This document shows, piece by piece, positions 8,692 through 16,310 of a stretch of 64,000 nt of DNA. Source of the DNA: Lentzea sp. NBRC 102530 (GTDB taxonomy: Bacteria; Actinomycetota; Actinomycetes; Mycobacteriales; Pseudonocardiaceae); assembly GCF_030269365.1 (NCBI RefSeq), contig NZ_BSTF01000015.1, forward strand, positions 154,137-218,136. Direction: 5' to 3'. A program made the translations under genes and the position numbers. Each line of letters opens with the position of its first letter. Position 1 is the stretch's first letter. The notes beneath the pieces were generated by a model that was not told where the DNA came from, made no database searches, and worked only from the letters and a program-made list of their open reading frames with translations.

Positions 8692-9717
8692 TCAGGGTGT
8701 GAGGATCGCCCTGCCGCGCACCCGTCCGCTGTCGAGGTCGTCGATCGCGTCCTGGAACCGGTCGAGCGGGTACTTCTGCGTGTGCAGCGTCACCTTTCCC
8801 TGTGCCGCCAGCACCATCAGCTCGCACAGGTCCGTGTAGGACCCGACGAGGTTGCCGATCAGGTTGATCTCGGTGGAGATGATGTCGATCGTGGGCACGT
8901 CGATGTTCTCGCCGTAGCCGACGACGTGGTAGTCGCCCGCCCGCCGCAGCATCGCGACGCCGTCCTTGGTGGCACCGCCCTCGCCCACGAAGTCGATCAC
9001 GGTCTCGGCGCCGTCGCCACCGGTGAGGTCGAGCACCCGGGCCACGTGCGAACCGTCCGCCACGACGCCGTGGTCGGCACCGATGGCCGAGGCGAGCTTC
9101 ACCGCGTCCGGGTTCCGGTCCACCACGACGACCTCGGCCGCCGTCAGCGCCTTGAGCACCTGCACGCCGATGTGCCCGAGCCCACCCGCGCCGATGACCA
9201 CGCACCGGTCGCCGGGACGCAGCCTGCGGGCCGCCTTCGCCGCCGCGTGGTACGCCGTGAGCCCCGCGTCGGCCAGCGCCGCCACGTCGGACGGTTCCAG
9301 CGCGTCGTCGATCTTCACGACGCTGCGGGCCGACGTCTTCAGGTACTCCGCGTAGCCGCCGGCGGTGTCGATGCCGGGGAACGCGGAGGCGGAGCAGTGC
9401 ACGTCGTCGCCGCTGCGGCAGGCCCGGCACAGGCCGCAGGTGATCAGCGGGTGCACGATCACCTTGTCGCCCTCCGCGACGTTCGTGACGGCCGAGCCGA
9501 CCGCGTGCACCCAGCCCGCGTTCTCGTGGCCGATCGTGTACGGCAGCGCCACCCCGGACTTCTCCGCCCACTGCCCTTCGAGGATGTGCAGGTCGGTGCG
9601 GCACACGCCGGCGCCGCCGATCTTCACGACCACGTCGAACGGCCCGGTCACCTCCGGTTCGGCGACCTCCGTCATCCGCAGCGGCTGGTGGTAACCGACG
9701 ACCTGGACGGCCCTCAT
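8692..9717 (-). CDS. Zinc-dependent NAD(P) alcohol dehydrogenase
   Basis: A 341-residue medium-chain dehydrogenase. Catalytic zinc ligands: C in GAGVCRTDLHILEG, HE in TIGHENAGWVHAVG. Structural zinc: four cysteines in CGLCRACRSGDDVHC. Rossmann motif GAGGLGHIGVQVLKAL, then VVVDRNPD with D and R suggesting an NAD preference. It is the last gene of a three-gene operon (4-bp overlap with the DUF59-like gene). In propane/acetone oxidation loci of mycobacteria, gordoniae and rhodococci a similar dehydrogenase oxidises the alcohol product, so an alkanol or ketol substrate is a reasonable guess, not proof. Confidence 0.9.
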   Translation of the reverse strand: MRAVQVVGYHQPLRMTEVAEPEVTGPFDVVVKIGGAGVCRTDLHILEGQWAEKSGVALPYTIGHENAGWVHAVGSAVTNVAEGDKVIVHPLITCGLCRACRSGDDVHCSASAFPGIDTAGGYAEYLKTSARSVVKIDDALEPSDVAALADAGLTAYHAAAKAARRLRPGDRCVVIGAGGLGHIGVQVLKALTAAEVVVVDRNPDAVKLASAIGADHGVVADGSHVARVLDLTGGDGAETVIDFVGEGGATKDGVAMLRRAGDYHVVGYGENIDVPTIDIISTEINLIGNLVGSYTDLCELMVLAAQGKVTLHTQKYPLDRFQDAIDDLDSGRVRGRAILTP

Positions 9718-10370
9718 GCCGTTTCCTCCATTGCGTATCGGGTGCGGAGCAGGCCACGGCAGAAGTGCGCGTTGCCCTCGATGGAAATGCCGACGGACCG
9801 CGCGAACCGCAGGCGCAGCGGCAGCTGACCGGGCGGCAGCGGGACGCCGTGGTCGTCGACGAGCACCAGCGCGTCCGGCGCGCAGGAGAAGCCGAGCGCG
9901 GAACGCCTGCGCCGCAACGCCTCCGCCGCCCTGGAGGCCGGGAGGTCACCCAGCGTCAACGACCTCAGCCGGTCGGGCGGCACGTCGCGCACGGCCCGTT
10001 CCATCGCGGCCGCGTGGGCCTTGCGCTGGAACGTGAGCCGCAGCTCCCCCAGATCGCGGGACGCCTCCTCGCCGTACGTGCCGACGAACCCGGCGTCGGC
10101 GGCGATCCCGCGGTTGATCACGTCCGAGTCGTGGTGGTCGTCCAGCACGACGACCACGTGCCTCGCCAGTTCCCGCAGCACGTCCTTCGCGTCGGAAGCC
10201 ATGAGGTACGCGAAGTTCGGCGAGCAGAACGCCGTGGGAAGCCGCAGGTGGACGGTCAGCACCTCCCCGGCCAGCTCGACCGAGCGGACGAACCCGAGCG
10301 TGGTGATCGGCTCGTCCAGCTCGGGGTCCATCACCTCGTCCAACGCCTTGAGCACAGCCGTTTCGATCAT
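9714..10370 (-). CDS. DUF59 (MIP18)-domain protein of monooxygenase-accessory type
   Basis: A 218-residue protein whose first ~90 residues are a DUF59/MIP18-type domain (VLKALDEVMDPELDEPITTL, then PTAFCSPNFAYLMASDAKDV). The rest is a domain I know only from alkane/propane-monooxygenase neighbourhoods, with GYTCAPDALVLV-like SCAPDALVLVDDHGVPLP near residue 175. Proteins of this family are often called iron-sulfur assembly factors, which would fit maturation of a di-iron oxygenase, but the function is unproven. Start ATG at 10370 gives 4-bp overlaps with both neighbours. An upstream in-frame extension lies inside the amidohydrolase gene and is rejected. Confidence 0.8.
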   Translation of the reverse strand: MIETAVLKALDEVMDPELDEPITTLGFVRSVELAGEVLTVHLRLPTAFCSPNFAYLMASDAKDVLRELARHVVVVLDDHHDSDVINRGIAADAGFVGTYGEEASRDLGELRLTFQRKAHAAAMERAVRDVPPDRLRSLTLGDLPASRAAEALRRRRSALGFSCAPDALVLVDDHGVPLPPGQLPLRLRFARSVGISIEGNAHFCRGLLRTRYAMEETA

Positions 10371-11380
10371 GCGACCGACACCGCCTCCTGCGGCACCGGG
10401 GCGACGTCGAGACCCTCGGGCACCGGGATGTCGTACATCCTGGCCGCGTTGAGGCCGAGGATTTTCTTCTTCTGCGCCACGGTGAGCGGCGCGTACTCGG
10501 TCATGTCGGCCGGGATCTGGAAGTCCACGAACCGTTCGACCAGCCAGCGCGGCGTCCACAGGGCGTAGTCGCTGGAGAACTGGATCCGGTCCTCGTTCAG
10601 CCAGTACAGCAGTTCGCCGATGATCTGCGCGAAGTAGCGCGGCCGGGTGTGGATGAACGGCATCGCGACCGCGAGGCCCGCGTGCACGTTCGGTTCCTGG
10701 GTGGCGATCCAGCAGAAGTCCTCCAGGCGCGGCAGCCCGCAGTGCTCGATCACGAAGTTCAGCTCGGGGAAGTCCGTCGCCGCGTGGTCGACGTCCGCCA
10801 CGTCGAAGGCGTCACGGTCGAGCGGCCGGATCGTCGGGCCCTTGTGGATGTGGATGTTCTCGATCCCCAGCTCCTGCGCGGTCTCCAGGTACCGGTAGCT
10901 CCACGGGTCGTCGAGGCGCCAGCCGCGCGAGTCGCCGTACCACTCGGCGGTGTAGAGCTTCACGCCCTTGAGCCCGAACCGTTCGGCGTCCCGCTGGAGG
11001 TCGTCGAGACCCTGCTGCTCACGGCGCGGGTCCCAGCAGTGGTTGTAGGTGAGCTTGTCCGGGTGCTTGGACGTGAGCTCCCACGCTTCCTCGGTCTGGC
11101 CGAAACCGTTGTGGTAGAACGCACCCAGGTGGGCGGGCTGGAAGATGGCGTGGTCCACGTACCCGTTGTCGAAGAGGTCGCGCATCAGGCGTTCGCCGCC
11201 CTGGTACAGGTACTCCTCGTACGACCAGACCTCCTCCTCCGGCGAGAGGTTGCGGTGGTAGTCGTAGAAGCAGTCGATGAACTGCTTGCCGTGGATGTTG
11301 CGCTGGTTCTCCGGGCGGGCGTCCCAGAGCGCGACGTGGGCGTCGACGATGAAGTAGTTCTCGCCGTCCTTCGAGTACAT
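10367..11380 (-). CDS. Amidohydrolase family protein
   Basis: A 337-residue TIM-barrel amidohydrolase-2-type protein. The N-terminal metal motif is DAHVALWDARPENQR; later blocks include LKGVKLYTAEW, ENIHIHKGPT (with His), LNFVIEHCGLPR and FSSDYALWTPRW (metal Asp). This subtype is the one I associate with propane/acetone monooxygenase (prm/mim-like) clusters, where its exact role is unclear. First gene of the operon, transcribed away from the activator gene; the 150-bp divergent gap holds a perfect palindrome at 11446-11462. Confidence 0.83.
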   Translation of the reverse strand: MYSKDGENYFIVDAHVALWDARPENQRNIHGKQFIDCFYDYHRNLSPEEEVWSYEEYLYQGGERLMRDLFDNGYVDHAIFQPAHLGAFYHNGFGQTEEAWELTSKHPDKLTYNHCWDPRREQQGLDDLQRDAERFGLKGVKLYTAEWYGDSRGWRLDDPWSYRYLETAQELGIENIHIHKGPTIRPLDRDAFDVADVDHAATDFPELNFVIEHCGLPRLEDFCWIATQEPNVHAGLAVAMPFIHTRPRYFAQIIGELLYWLNEDRIQFSSDYALWTPRWLVERFVDFQIPADMTEYAPLTVAQKKKILGLNAARMYDIPVPEGLDVAPVPQEAVSVA

Positions 11381-11445
11381 GGCCGCCTCCTGTGGTGGTT
11401 GCGGACGACCGTAGGAAGATCCGCGCAGCTCAGGGACCCGCCGCG

Positions 11446-11462
11446 TGTCTCACTTTGAGACA
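11446..11462. promoter_or_regulatory. Palindromic activator site TGTCTCA-N3-TGAGACA
   Basis: A perfect 7+7 inverted repeat with a 3-bp centre in the 150-bp region between the divergent amidohydrolase operon and the Fis-type activator gene. It is 66 bp from the activator-side start edge (11531) and 66 bp from the operon start (11380), a typical upstream-activating-sequence position for AcoR/MimR-like dimers. Assignment to the adjacent regulator is inferred from position. Confidence 0.7.
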
Positions 11463-11530
11463 TCCGGCACCGCCGGGCGCGGCCGTTCGGGTCGTACGCT
11501 GGGGTCCGGACGTGCGACGAGGAGGTCGAC

Positions 11531-12925
11531 GTGGACGACCGGCAGCTGGCCGCGATCCCCCAGCGCCTGCGGGCCTCGTGGCTGCGCAGCGAGCGGTACG
11601 GCGTGCCGGAGGACGAGGTGCGACCGGTCTTCACCGGCACGGTCGACACCACGTCGTTGTTCTACGAGTGCGGCCACGAGGTGTTGCGCGGCCTGCACGA
11701 CACGCTGTCCGACGAGCCCATCAGCCTGATGATCACCGACAGCGAGGGCCTGGTGCTCACGCGGCTCTGCACCGATCCGGCCATCGTCCGCTCACTCGAC
11801 CACGTCTACCTCGCCCCCGGCTTCTACTTCGCCGAGGCCAACGCCGGCACGAACGGCCTCGGCCTCGCCCTGGCCGACCGCACGGCGTCCCTGGTGCGCG
11901 CGAACGAGCACTACTGCACGGGCCTGCGCGGCTACACGTGCGCGGCCGTGCCGGTGCTCGACCCGGTGACCGGCGCTCTGGCGGGCAGCGTGAACCTCAC
12001 GACCTGGTCCGACCAGTCGTCGGACCTGCTGCTGGCCCTCGCCCAGGCCGCGGCGGGCAACACCGCGGCGTTGATGCTGGCCCGCGCCTCGGGCCGCAAG
12101 ATCCGCCCGGCACCACGCGGTGAGGTGTTCCGCGTCTACGCCGACCGGGTCCAGCCGCCGAGGCTGTCGGCCGCGTGGACGTCCGCGGTGGCCACGGCCG
12201 CCGAGGCGATGCAGGTCGGCCGCGTGGTCGCCGTCGTCGGCGAACCCGGCGCGGGCAAGACCGCGCTGGCCACGCACGCGCGCCGGTCCGTCCGCCCGCG
12301 CGAACGCCTGCTCAACGCCCGCCCGCCGGCACCCGGCGACGTCGGCTCGTGGTTGCGGCTCTGGACCCCCGAACTGGGCAAGGCCGACACGTGCGTGGTG
12401 GTGTCGAACGTCGACGCGCTGCCCGCATGGGCCGCCTCTTCTCTCGCGCCCCTGCTGACCGGCTTCGCGCTGACGGCGACCTCGGGTGTGCCCGAGGCGT
12501 TGGCGCCGTTGGTCGACGTGGTGGTGGAGGCACCGGCGTTGCGGTTCCGTCCGGACGACGTCCTGCCGCTCGCCCACTACTTCGCGCACCGCGACCGGGG
12601 CCGCGAGGTCACGTTCACCTCGGCCGCCGTGCGCGCGTTGCTGTCGTACGAGTGGCCGGAGAACACCAGCCAGCTGCGCCAGGTGGTGCGCACCGCCGCC
12701 GCCCGCTCGGACGTGATCGACGTGCAGCACCTGCCCGCCGAGGTGTTCACGAGCGCCGGGCACCGCCTGAGCCGGTTGCAGGCCCTGGAACGCGACGAGA
12801 TCGTGCGCTGCCTGACCGAGCCGGGCGCGACGATCGCGCAGGCGTCCGCCGAGCTCGGCATCGGGCGGGCGACGATGTACCGCAAGATGGCGCAGTACGG
12901 GATCAAGGCCGAACGGCTGCGGTGA
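11531..12925 (+). CDS. GAF-AAA-Fis transcriptional activator (AcoR/MimR-like)
   Basis: A 464-residue regulator. GTG start with GGAGG 5 nt upstream. N-terminal ~200 residues form a GAF-type sensor (LTRLCTDPAIV, YFAEANAGTNGLGLALADRT, GLRGYTCAAVPVLDPVTG). The centre is a shortened AAA+ domain with Walker A GEPGAGKTALATHARR and a weak Walker B (CVVVSNVDALP). The sigma-54-contacting GAFTGA loop is absent. The C-terminus is a Fis-type HTH (GATIAQASAELGIGRATMYR). The layout matches regulators of short-chain alkane/ketone oxidation in actinomycetes, and it sits opposite the amidohydrolase operon across a palindrome. Its 3' end overlaps the convergent hydrolase gene by 23 bp. Confidence 0.87.
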   Translation: MDDRQLAAIPQRLRASWLRSERYGVPEDEVRPVFTGTVDTTSLFYECGHEVLRGLHDTLSDEPISLMITDSEGLVLTRLCTDPAIVRSLDHVYLAPGFYFAEANAGTNGLGLALADRTASLVRANEHYCTGLRGYTCAAVPVLDPVTGALAGSVNLTTWSDQSSDLLLALAQAAAGNTAALMLARASGRKIRPAPRGEVFRVYADRVQPPRLSAAWTSAVATAAEAMQVGRVVAVVGEPGAGKTALATHARRSVRPRERLLNARPPAPGDVGSWLRLWTPELGKADTCVVVSNVDALPAWAASSLAPLLTGFALTATSGVPEALAPLVDVVVEAPALRFRPDDVLPLAHYFAHRDRGREVTFTSAAVRALLSYEWPENTSQLRQVVRTAAARSDVIDVQHLPAEVFTSAGHRLSRLQALERDEIVRCLTEPGATIAQASAELGIGRATMYRKMAQYGIKAERLR

Positions 12926-13988
12926 CGGCGTTCGCGATCCGGAGCGTCATCTGCTGCTGGTTCGCGTCACGGACCGTCGGCGTGAACGAGTAGGCGATGC
13001 GGCGCTGACCGTCCCGCGTCGAGAACACGCCCGCGTTGTAGCCGTACCACTCCCCCGTCTTGCCCCAGACCTGGACCCCGTTGACCGTGAACGTCTGCAG
13101 GCCGATCGCGTACGCCGCCGGCCGACCGTCCACCATGGACACGTCCGGCAGCGTGAACATCTTCTCCAGCAACGGTTGCGCGACGAGCTCGCCGTCGAAG
13201 AGCGCCTGGGCGAACCGCGTGAGGTCGCCGGTCGTCGAGATCATGTCGCCCTCGCCGTGCGCGCGAGAGGTGTTGAAGTCGGTGACGTCGACCCGCTGCC
13301 CGTCCACCTCCAGGTAACCGTGCACGTGGCGGCCGCGGATGGCGGTCTCGTTGCGTTGCGGCACATAGGTCTTGTCCAGGCCGAGCGGGCGGGTGACACG
13401 GTCGCGCACCTCGACGCTCAGATCGCGGCCGGTGACCTTCTCGATGATCATCGTGGCGAGCAGGTAGTTGATGCCCCGGTACTCCTGCTTGGTGCCCGGC
13501 GTGAACTTCGGCTGCGCCTCGGGGATGAGGTCGCGGAGCTGCTGCGCCGTCCAGCGGTCGTAGCGGTGTTCGAGCACCTTCGCCGACGTGCTCAGGTCCG
13601 GGTAGCCGACCTCGTTCGGAATTCCGCTGGTGTGGTCGAGGAGTTGGCCGACGGTGACGGCGCCCAGCGTCTCCGGGACGTCCGGGAAGTGGTGCCGCAC
13701 CTTGGTGTCCAGGCTGAGCCTGCGTTCCGCGACGAGCTGCAGCGCGACCGTCGCCACGAACACCTTGGAGACGCTGCCGATCCGGAACCGGTCGTCGGGC
13801 CCGACCTCGCGCCGGCCGTTCGCCGTGCCCGCGGTGCCGTACCAGCGGCCCGCCCCGCCGGTGACCCTGAGCTGGGCGGAGGTCGCGACCGGGTTCTGCA
13901 GGTCGGAGATGGCCGCGTGCAGCGGTTCCGGTTGCAACGGGGGTAAGGGAGTGGCGGCGACGAGGGCCGCGATCAGGAGTGACTTCAT
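12903..13988 (-). CDS. Secreted serine hydrolase, beta-lactamase/DD-peptidase (class C-like) family
   Basis: 361 residues from the ATG at 13988, which starts a clear signal peptide (MKSLLIAALVAATPLPPL). Active-site motif 1 is SVSK in RIGSVSKVFVATVAL; motif 3 is KTG in VWGKTGEWYGYNAG. Motif 2, normally YxN, reads Y-R-G in QEYRGINYLLA, so the asparagine is replaced by glycine. The overall pattern (LDHTSGIPNEVGY, VTRPLGLDKTYVP) is that of the Streptomyces R61-like DD-carboxypeptidase/esterase group. It may be a cell-wall carboxypeptidase, esterase or a peptidase of altered specificity. It ends inside the last codons of the convergent activator gene. Confidence 0.87.
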   Translation of the reverse strand: MKSLLIAALVAATPLPPLQPEPLHAAISDLQNPVATSAQLRVTGGAGRWYGTAGTANGRREVGPDDRFRIGSVSKVFVATVALQLVAERRLSLDTKVRHHFPDVPETLGAVTVGQLLDHTSGIPNEVGYPDLSTSAKVLEHRYDRWTAQQLRDLIPEAQPKFTPGTKQEYRGINYLLATMIIEKVTGRDLSVEVRDRVTRPLGLDKTYVPQRNETAIRGRHVHGYLEVDGQRVDVTDFNTSRAHGEGDMISTTGDLTRFAQALFDGELVAQPLLEKMFTLPDVSMVDGRPAAYAIGLQTFTVNGVQVWGKTGEWYGYNAGVFSTRDGQRRIAYSFTPTVRDANQQQMTLRIANAVTAAVRP

Positions 13989-14025
13989 GATCACCAACCT
14001 GCCGTGGTGATCGTGGCGGGGACAT

Positions 14026-14061
14026 GGTGCCGGCCCCCGCTCTCGCGGTGGGGCCGGCACC
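14026..14061. terminator. Hairpin terminator
   Basis: A perfect 12-bp inverted repeat (GGTGCCGGCCCC and its complement) with a 12-nt loop lies just after the end of the 55-residue gene and before the serine hydrolase start. It most likely ends the upstream unknown-gene operon on the - strand. Confidence 0.7.
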
Positions 14062-14066
14062 AGTGC

Positions 14067-14234
14067 TCAGTCGACCTGCTGGGTCTGCTGGGAGCGCAGG
14101 CGGAGGTCGGCGTCCATCGCCTTCTTGCGCTCCTCCTCCCGTCGTCGGCGGAGTCTCTCCTGCTCTTCCGCGAACTTCTTGTCCTCGTGGGCGGGAGGGC
14201 TCCCGACCAGGTTCGGGGGCTGGCTGTAGTCCAT
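14067..14234 (-). CDS. Small charged protein of unknown function
   Basis: 55 residues from an ATG at 14234 with AGGAGG 4 nt upstream. It opens MDYSQPPNLVGSPP and then forms a single highly charged, probable alpha-helical stretch (KKFAEEQERLRRRREEERKK) ending in QQTQQVD. No family recognised; it could be a short coiled coil. It follows the two paralogous unknown genes by 16 bp on the same strand and is followed by a terminator, so it is likely the last gene of that operon. Confidence 0.65.
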   Translation of the reverse strand: MDYSQPPNLVGSPPAHEDKKFAEEQERLRRRREEERKKAMDADLRLRSQQTQQVD

Positions 14235-14250
14235 GAGACCTCCTGTTGGT

Positions 14251-14829
14251 TCAGTCACCGAGAAGGGTCTTGAGAGCCTTGGAAAGGCCGACCCCCTTGG
14301 CGTGGTGGACACGTCTGCCGGGCTCGCGGTTGCCCCAGAACTTCGTACCGCGGCCGTGTTCACGTTCTTCTCGGTACCTGTCGTCGAAGTCGAGCCGGAG
14401 GATCTTGTCCTCCGTCATCGGCTCCGCCGTGCTGTCGTTCTCCAGGCGCTTCGTGCCGTCGGACCACCCCGTGAACTCCTCCCACACCCAGACCGTCCAG
14501 AGGCTGCCGTCGGTGCACAGCACCCAGTAGTTCTGCTCGTGGTACTCCACTTCCTTGCCGCGGTCGTGGGACTCGATGTGGTGGTGGGTCTGGCGCAGGA
14601 CCCAGTGCGGTCCGAGCACGGGTTCGGCCACCTGCACCGACTTCGTCGTGGTGACCGTCTCCGTCCGCAGCCCGAGGAACCCGGCCCTTCTCGTCTCGGT
14701 CGAAGGCACCGACTTGGTCACTCTCCGGGTGATCTCCGGACGCGGCGGCACACGAGTCTCCCTCGCGACCCGTTCCGCGAACCGCCGCAGTCGCGCCACG
14801 TCCAGCGCCGAGTCGTCGTAACGGGTCAC
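14251..14829 (-). CDS. Unknown protein, paralogue of the next gene upstream
   Basis: 192 residues from a GTG at 14829 that overlaps the stop of the preceding gene (GTGA). It shares with that gene an N-terminal LxxLxRRxARETxV helix, a Thr/Arg-rich middle with a TETxxVxxVxEP-like block, a central WVLxTDGSLW-type strand, then PMTExxxLxLDF, a TNREP-like WGNREPGRR motif and a C-terminal KGVGLSKALKTLL helix. No signal peptide or membrane helix. I do not recognise the family. The two genes are clearly a tandem duplication. Confidence 0.75.
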   Translation of the reverse strand: MTRYDDSALDVARLRRFAERVARETRVPPRPEITRRVTKSVPSTETRRAGFLGLRTETVTTTKSVQVAEPVLGPHWVLRQTHHHIESHDRGKEVEYHEQNYWVLCTDGSLWTVWVWEEFTGWSDGTKRLENDSTAEPMTEDKILRLDFDDRYREEREHGRGTKFWGNREPGRRVHHAKGVGLSKALKTLLGD

Positions 14830-15428
14830 GACGACCTGCCTGCCAGCAACCTCGTCAGCGCCGCCGTGAGCCCCGCGCCCTTCACCGAGCCCCTGGGACG
14901 TCGCTTGTCCGGTTCCCGGTTCGTGACGACCGAGATCCTGCCCCCGTCCGAGTGGTGCTTGGGTTCGAAGTCGAGCAGCAGCACGTCGGCCTCGGTCATC
15001 GGGTTGACGCTCGGCTCGTCCCGGTACACGAAGAACCTCCCGTTCTTCGGCATGACCTCCTCTTCCTGCTCCACCCTCACGAACAGCGACCCGTCGGTGC
15101 CGAGGCAATAGAGGATCGACGCTTTCGTCGTCTCGTCCGCCATGCTCCCGGAGCCCTTCTCGTCCTTCTTCCAGAAGCGGCGTTCGAGCACCCAGTAGTC
15201 GTCGGTCGTGGTCCTGACCTCGGGCACCTCGTAGGTCTCGGTTCGCCTGGCGAGGTTGAGGAACCCTCCCCGTACTTCACGGGTCTTCGTCACCTTCACG
15301 GTGACGGAGTGCTTCTGGCGGGCCACTTTCGTCTCGCGTGCAACACGCCGGGCGAGCTGCCGCAGCCCTTCCCAGTCGATGCGGCTCGCGTCGTAGGTCT
15401 TGGACGGCAACGGCGTCAGCTCCCGCAC
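14826..15428 (-). CDS. Unknown protein, first of two tandem paralogues
   Basis: About 200 residues. The likely start is the GTG at 15428, inside the end of the four-cysteine microprotein gene; a TTG 18 bp later is an alternative. Features: LRQLARRVARETKV near the N-terminus, a basic KVTKTREVRGG stretch, RRTETYEVPEVRTTTDDYWV, then LGTDGSLFVRVEQEEE, NPMTEADVLLLDFEPKHH, SVVTNREPDKRRPR and a C-terminal helix GAGLTAALTRLLAG. Family unknown. Coupled by overlap to the genes on both sides. Confidence 0.75.
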   Translation of the reverse strand: MRELTPLPSKTYDASRIDWEGLRQLARRVARETKVARQKHSVTVKVTKTREVRGGFLNLARRTETYEVPEVRTTTDDYWVLERRFWKKDEKGSGSMADETTKASILYCLGTDGSLFVRVEQEEEVMPKNGRFFVYRDEPSVNPMTEADVLLLDFEPKHHSDGGRISVVTNREPDKRRPRGSVKGAGLTAALTRLLAGRSS

Positions 15429-15493
15429 CCCACGCACGTGCCGTTCGGGATCTTGACGGTGCCGCACTTGCCGCACTTGACGGTGTCTCCCAC
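15416..15493 (-). CDS. 25-residue zinc-ribbon-like microprotein
   Basis: A very short frame starting at GTG 15493 with GGAGG exactly 5 nt upstream and ending at TGA 15416. The peptide reads MGDTVKCGKCGTVKIPNGTC then VGCGS, i.e. CxxC-x9-CxxC, a minimal zinc-knuckle/zinc-ribbon spacing. Its end overlaps the GTG start of the next gene by 13 bp, and the good ribosome site here is the only one visible for this end of the operon, so it may also serve to start translation of the operon. Coding status is inferred from the ribosome site, cysteine spacing and coupling. Confidence 0.6.
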   Translation of the reverse strand: MGDTVKCGKCGTVKIPNGTCVGCGS

Positions 15494-15588
15494 AACTACC
15501 TCCCGCGCCGATGTTCGCTGATGCCACGTTCATTCGGAGGAGGCCGGAGATCCGTTACCCCGATCACCCGCCTGGCCCAGCAACGAGA

Positions 15589-15626
15589 AACGGCCGGTGC
15601 TCACGGATTCGTGAGCACCGGCCGTT
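15589..15626. terminator. Hairpin terminator after purQ
   Basis: A perfect 17-bp inverted repeat with a GATT loop, starting 16 bp after the purQ stop codon on the - strand and followed on that strand by TTTCTCG. It is the strongest stem in the region and very probably ends the purL-purQ transcript. Confidence 0.88.
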
Positions 15627-15641
15627 GTGGCAGCACGCGGT

Positions 15642-16310
15642 CTAGCGGACGGCGCGCACGCCGTTCTCGAAGAACGCCAGCCGGGTCTCGCGGTCCATCG
15701 CCCGCTCCGGGTGGTCCATCAGGCCGAACGACAGACCGTCGGCGCTGGTGATGCCGGCGATGTCGTCGAACGAGCCGTCCGGGTTGGTGCCCTTCTCGTA
15801 GCGCAGCGCGACGCGGTAGCCCTCGGTCTCGCTGCCCGGGTCGAAGCGGCCCTCGCCGTGCGCGCACGGGAAGGTCAGCGTCTGGCCGGCCAGACCCGCG
15901 AGCCACGGGCTGTCGTTGCCGGTCTCGACGACGTGCCGCTGGTTCTCCTCGTTGCGGAACGTGCCGGCGGTGTTGACCTTGAGGCCCACCTTGCCGAAGC
16001 AGCCGCCGCGCACCGCGATCTGGAACCCGTTGCAGATGCCGAGCAGCGGGCGGGAGCGGGCCGCCTCGAACTGGTCGGCGAGGTGGCTGCGCAGCAACGC
16101 CGCCGCCACCGCGCCGCCACCGAGGTGGTCGCCGAAGGAGAACCCGCCGGGGATGCAGAGGATGTCGGCGTCGTCGAGGCGGTCGGTGCCCGCGAGCAGG
16201 TCGGCCGCGAACCTCATCCTCGGCTCGGCGCCCACCTCGGCGAACGCGCGGACGGTCTCCTCCTGGCAGTTGGTGCCGGGCAGGTACAGGACGTTGACGG
16301 TCGGCTTCAT
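15642..16310 (-). CDS. purQ: FGAM synthase glutaminase subunit PurQ
   Basis: 222 residues; ATG at 16310 overlaps the purL stop by 4 bp. Class I glutamine amidotransferase: PGTNCQEET at the N-terminus, IPGGFSFGDHLGGG, nucleophile Cys in PLLGICNGFQIAVRGG, CAHGEGRF with the catalytic His, and SFGLMDHPERAMD at the end. It supplies ammonia for conversion of FGAR to FGAM in purine synthesis. In the usual actinobacterial layout purQ follows purS and precedes a ~750-residue purL; here it follows a long PurL, as if the glutaminase domain of a long-type enzyme had been split off. Confidence 0.93.
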   Translation of the reverse strand: MKPTVNVLYLPGTNCQEETVRAFAEVGAEPRMRFAADLLAGTDRLDDADILCIPGGFSFGDHLGGGAVAAALLRSHLADQFEAARSRPLLGICNGFQIAVRGGCFGKVGLKVNTAGTFRNEENQRHVVETGNDSPWLAGLAGQTLTFPCAHGEGRFDPGSETEGYRVALRYEKGTNPDGSFDDIAGITSADGLSFGLMDHPERAMDRETRLAFFENGVRAVR

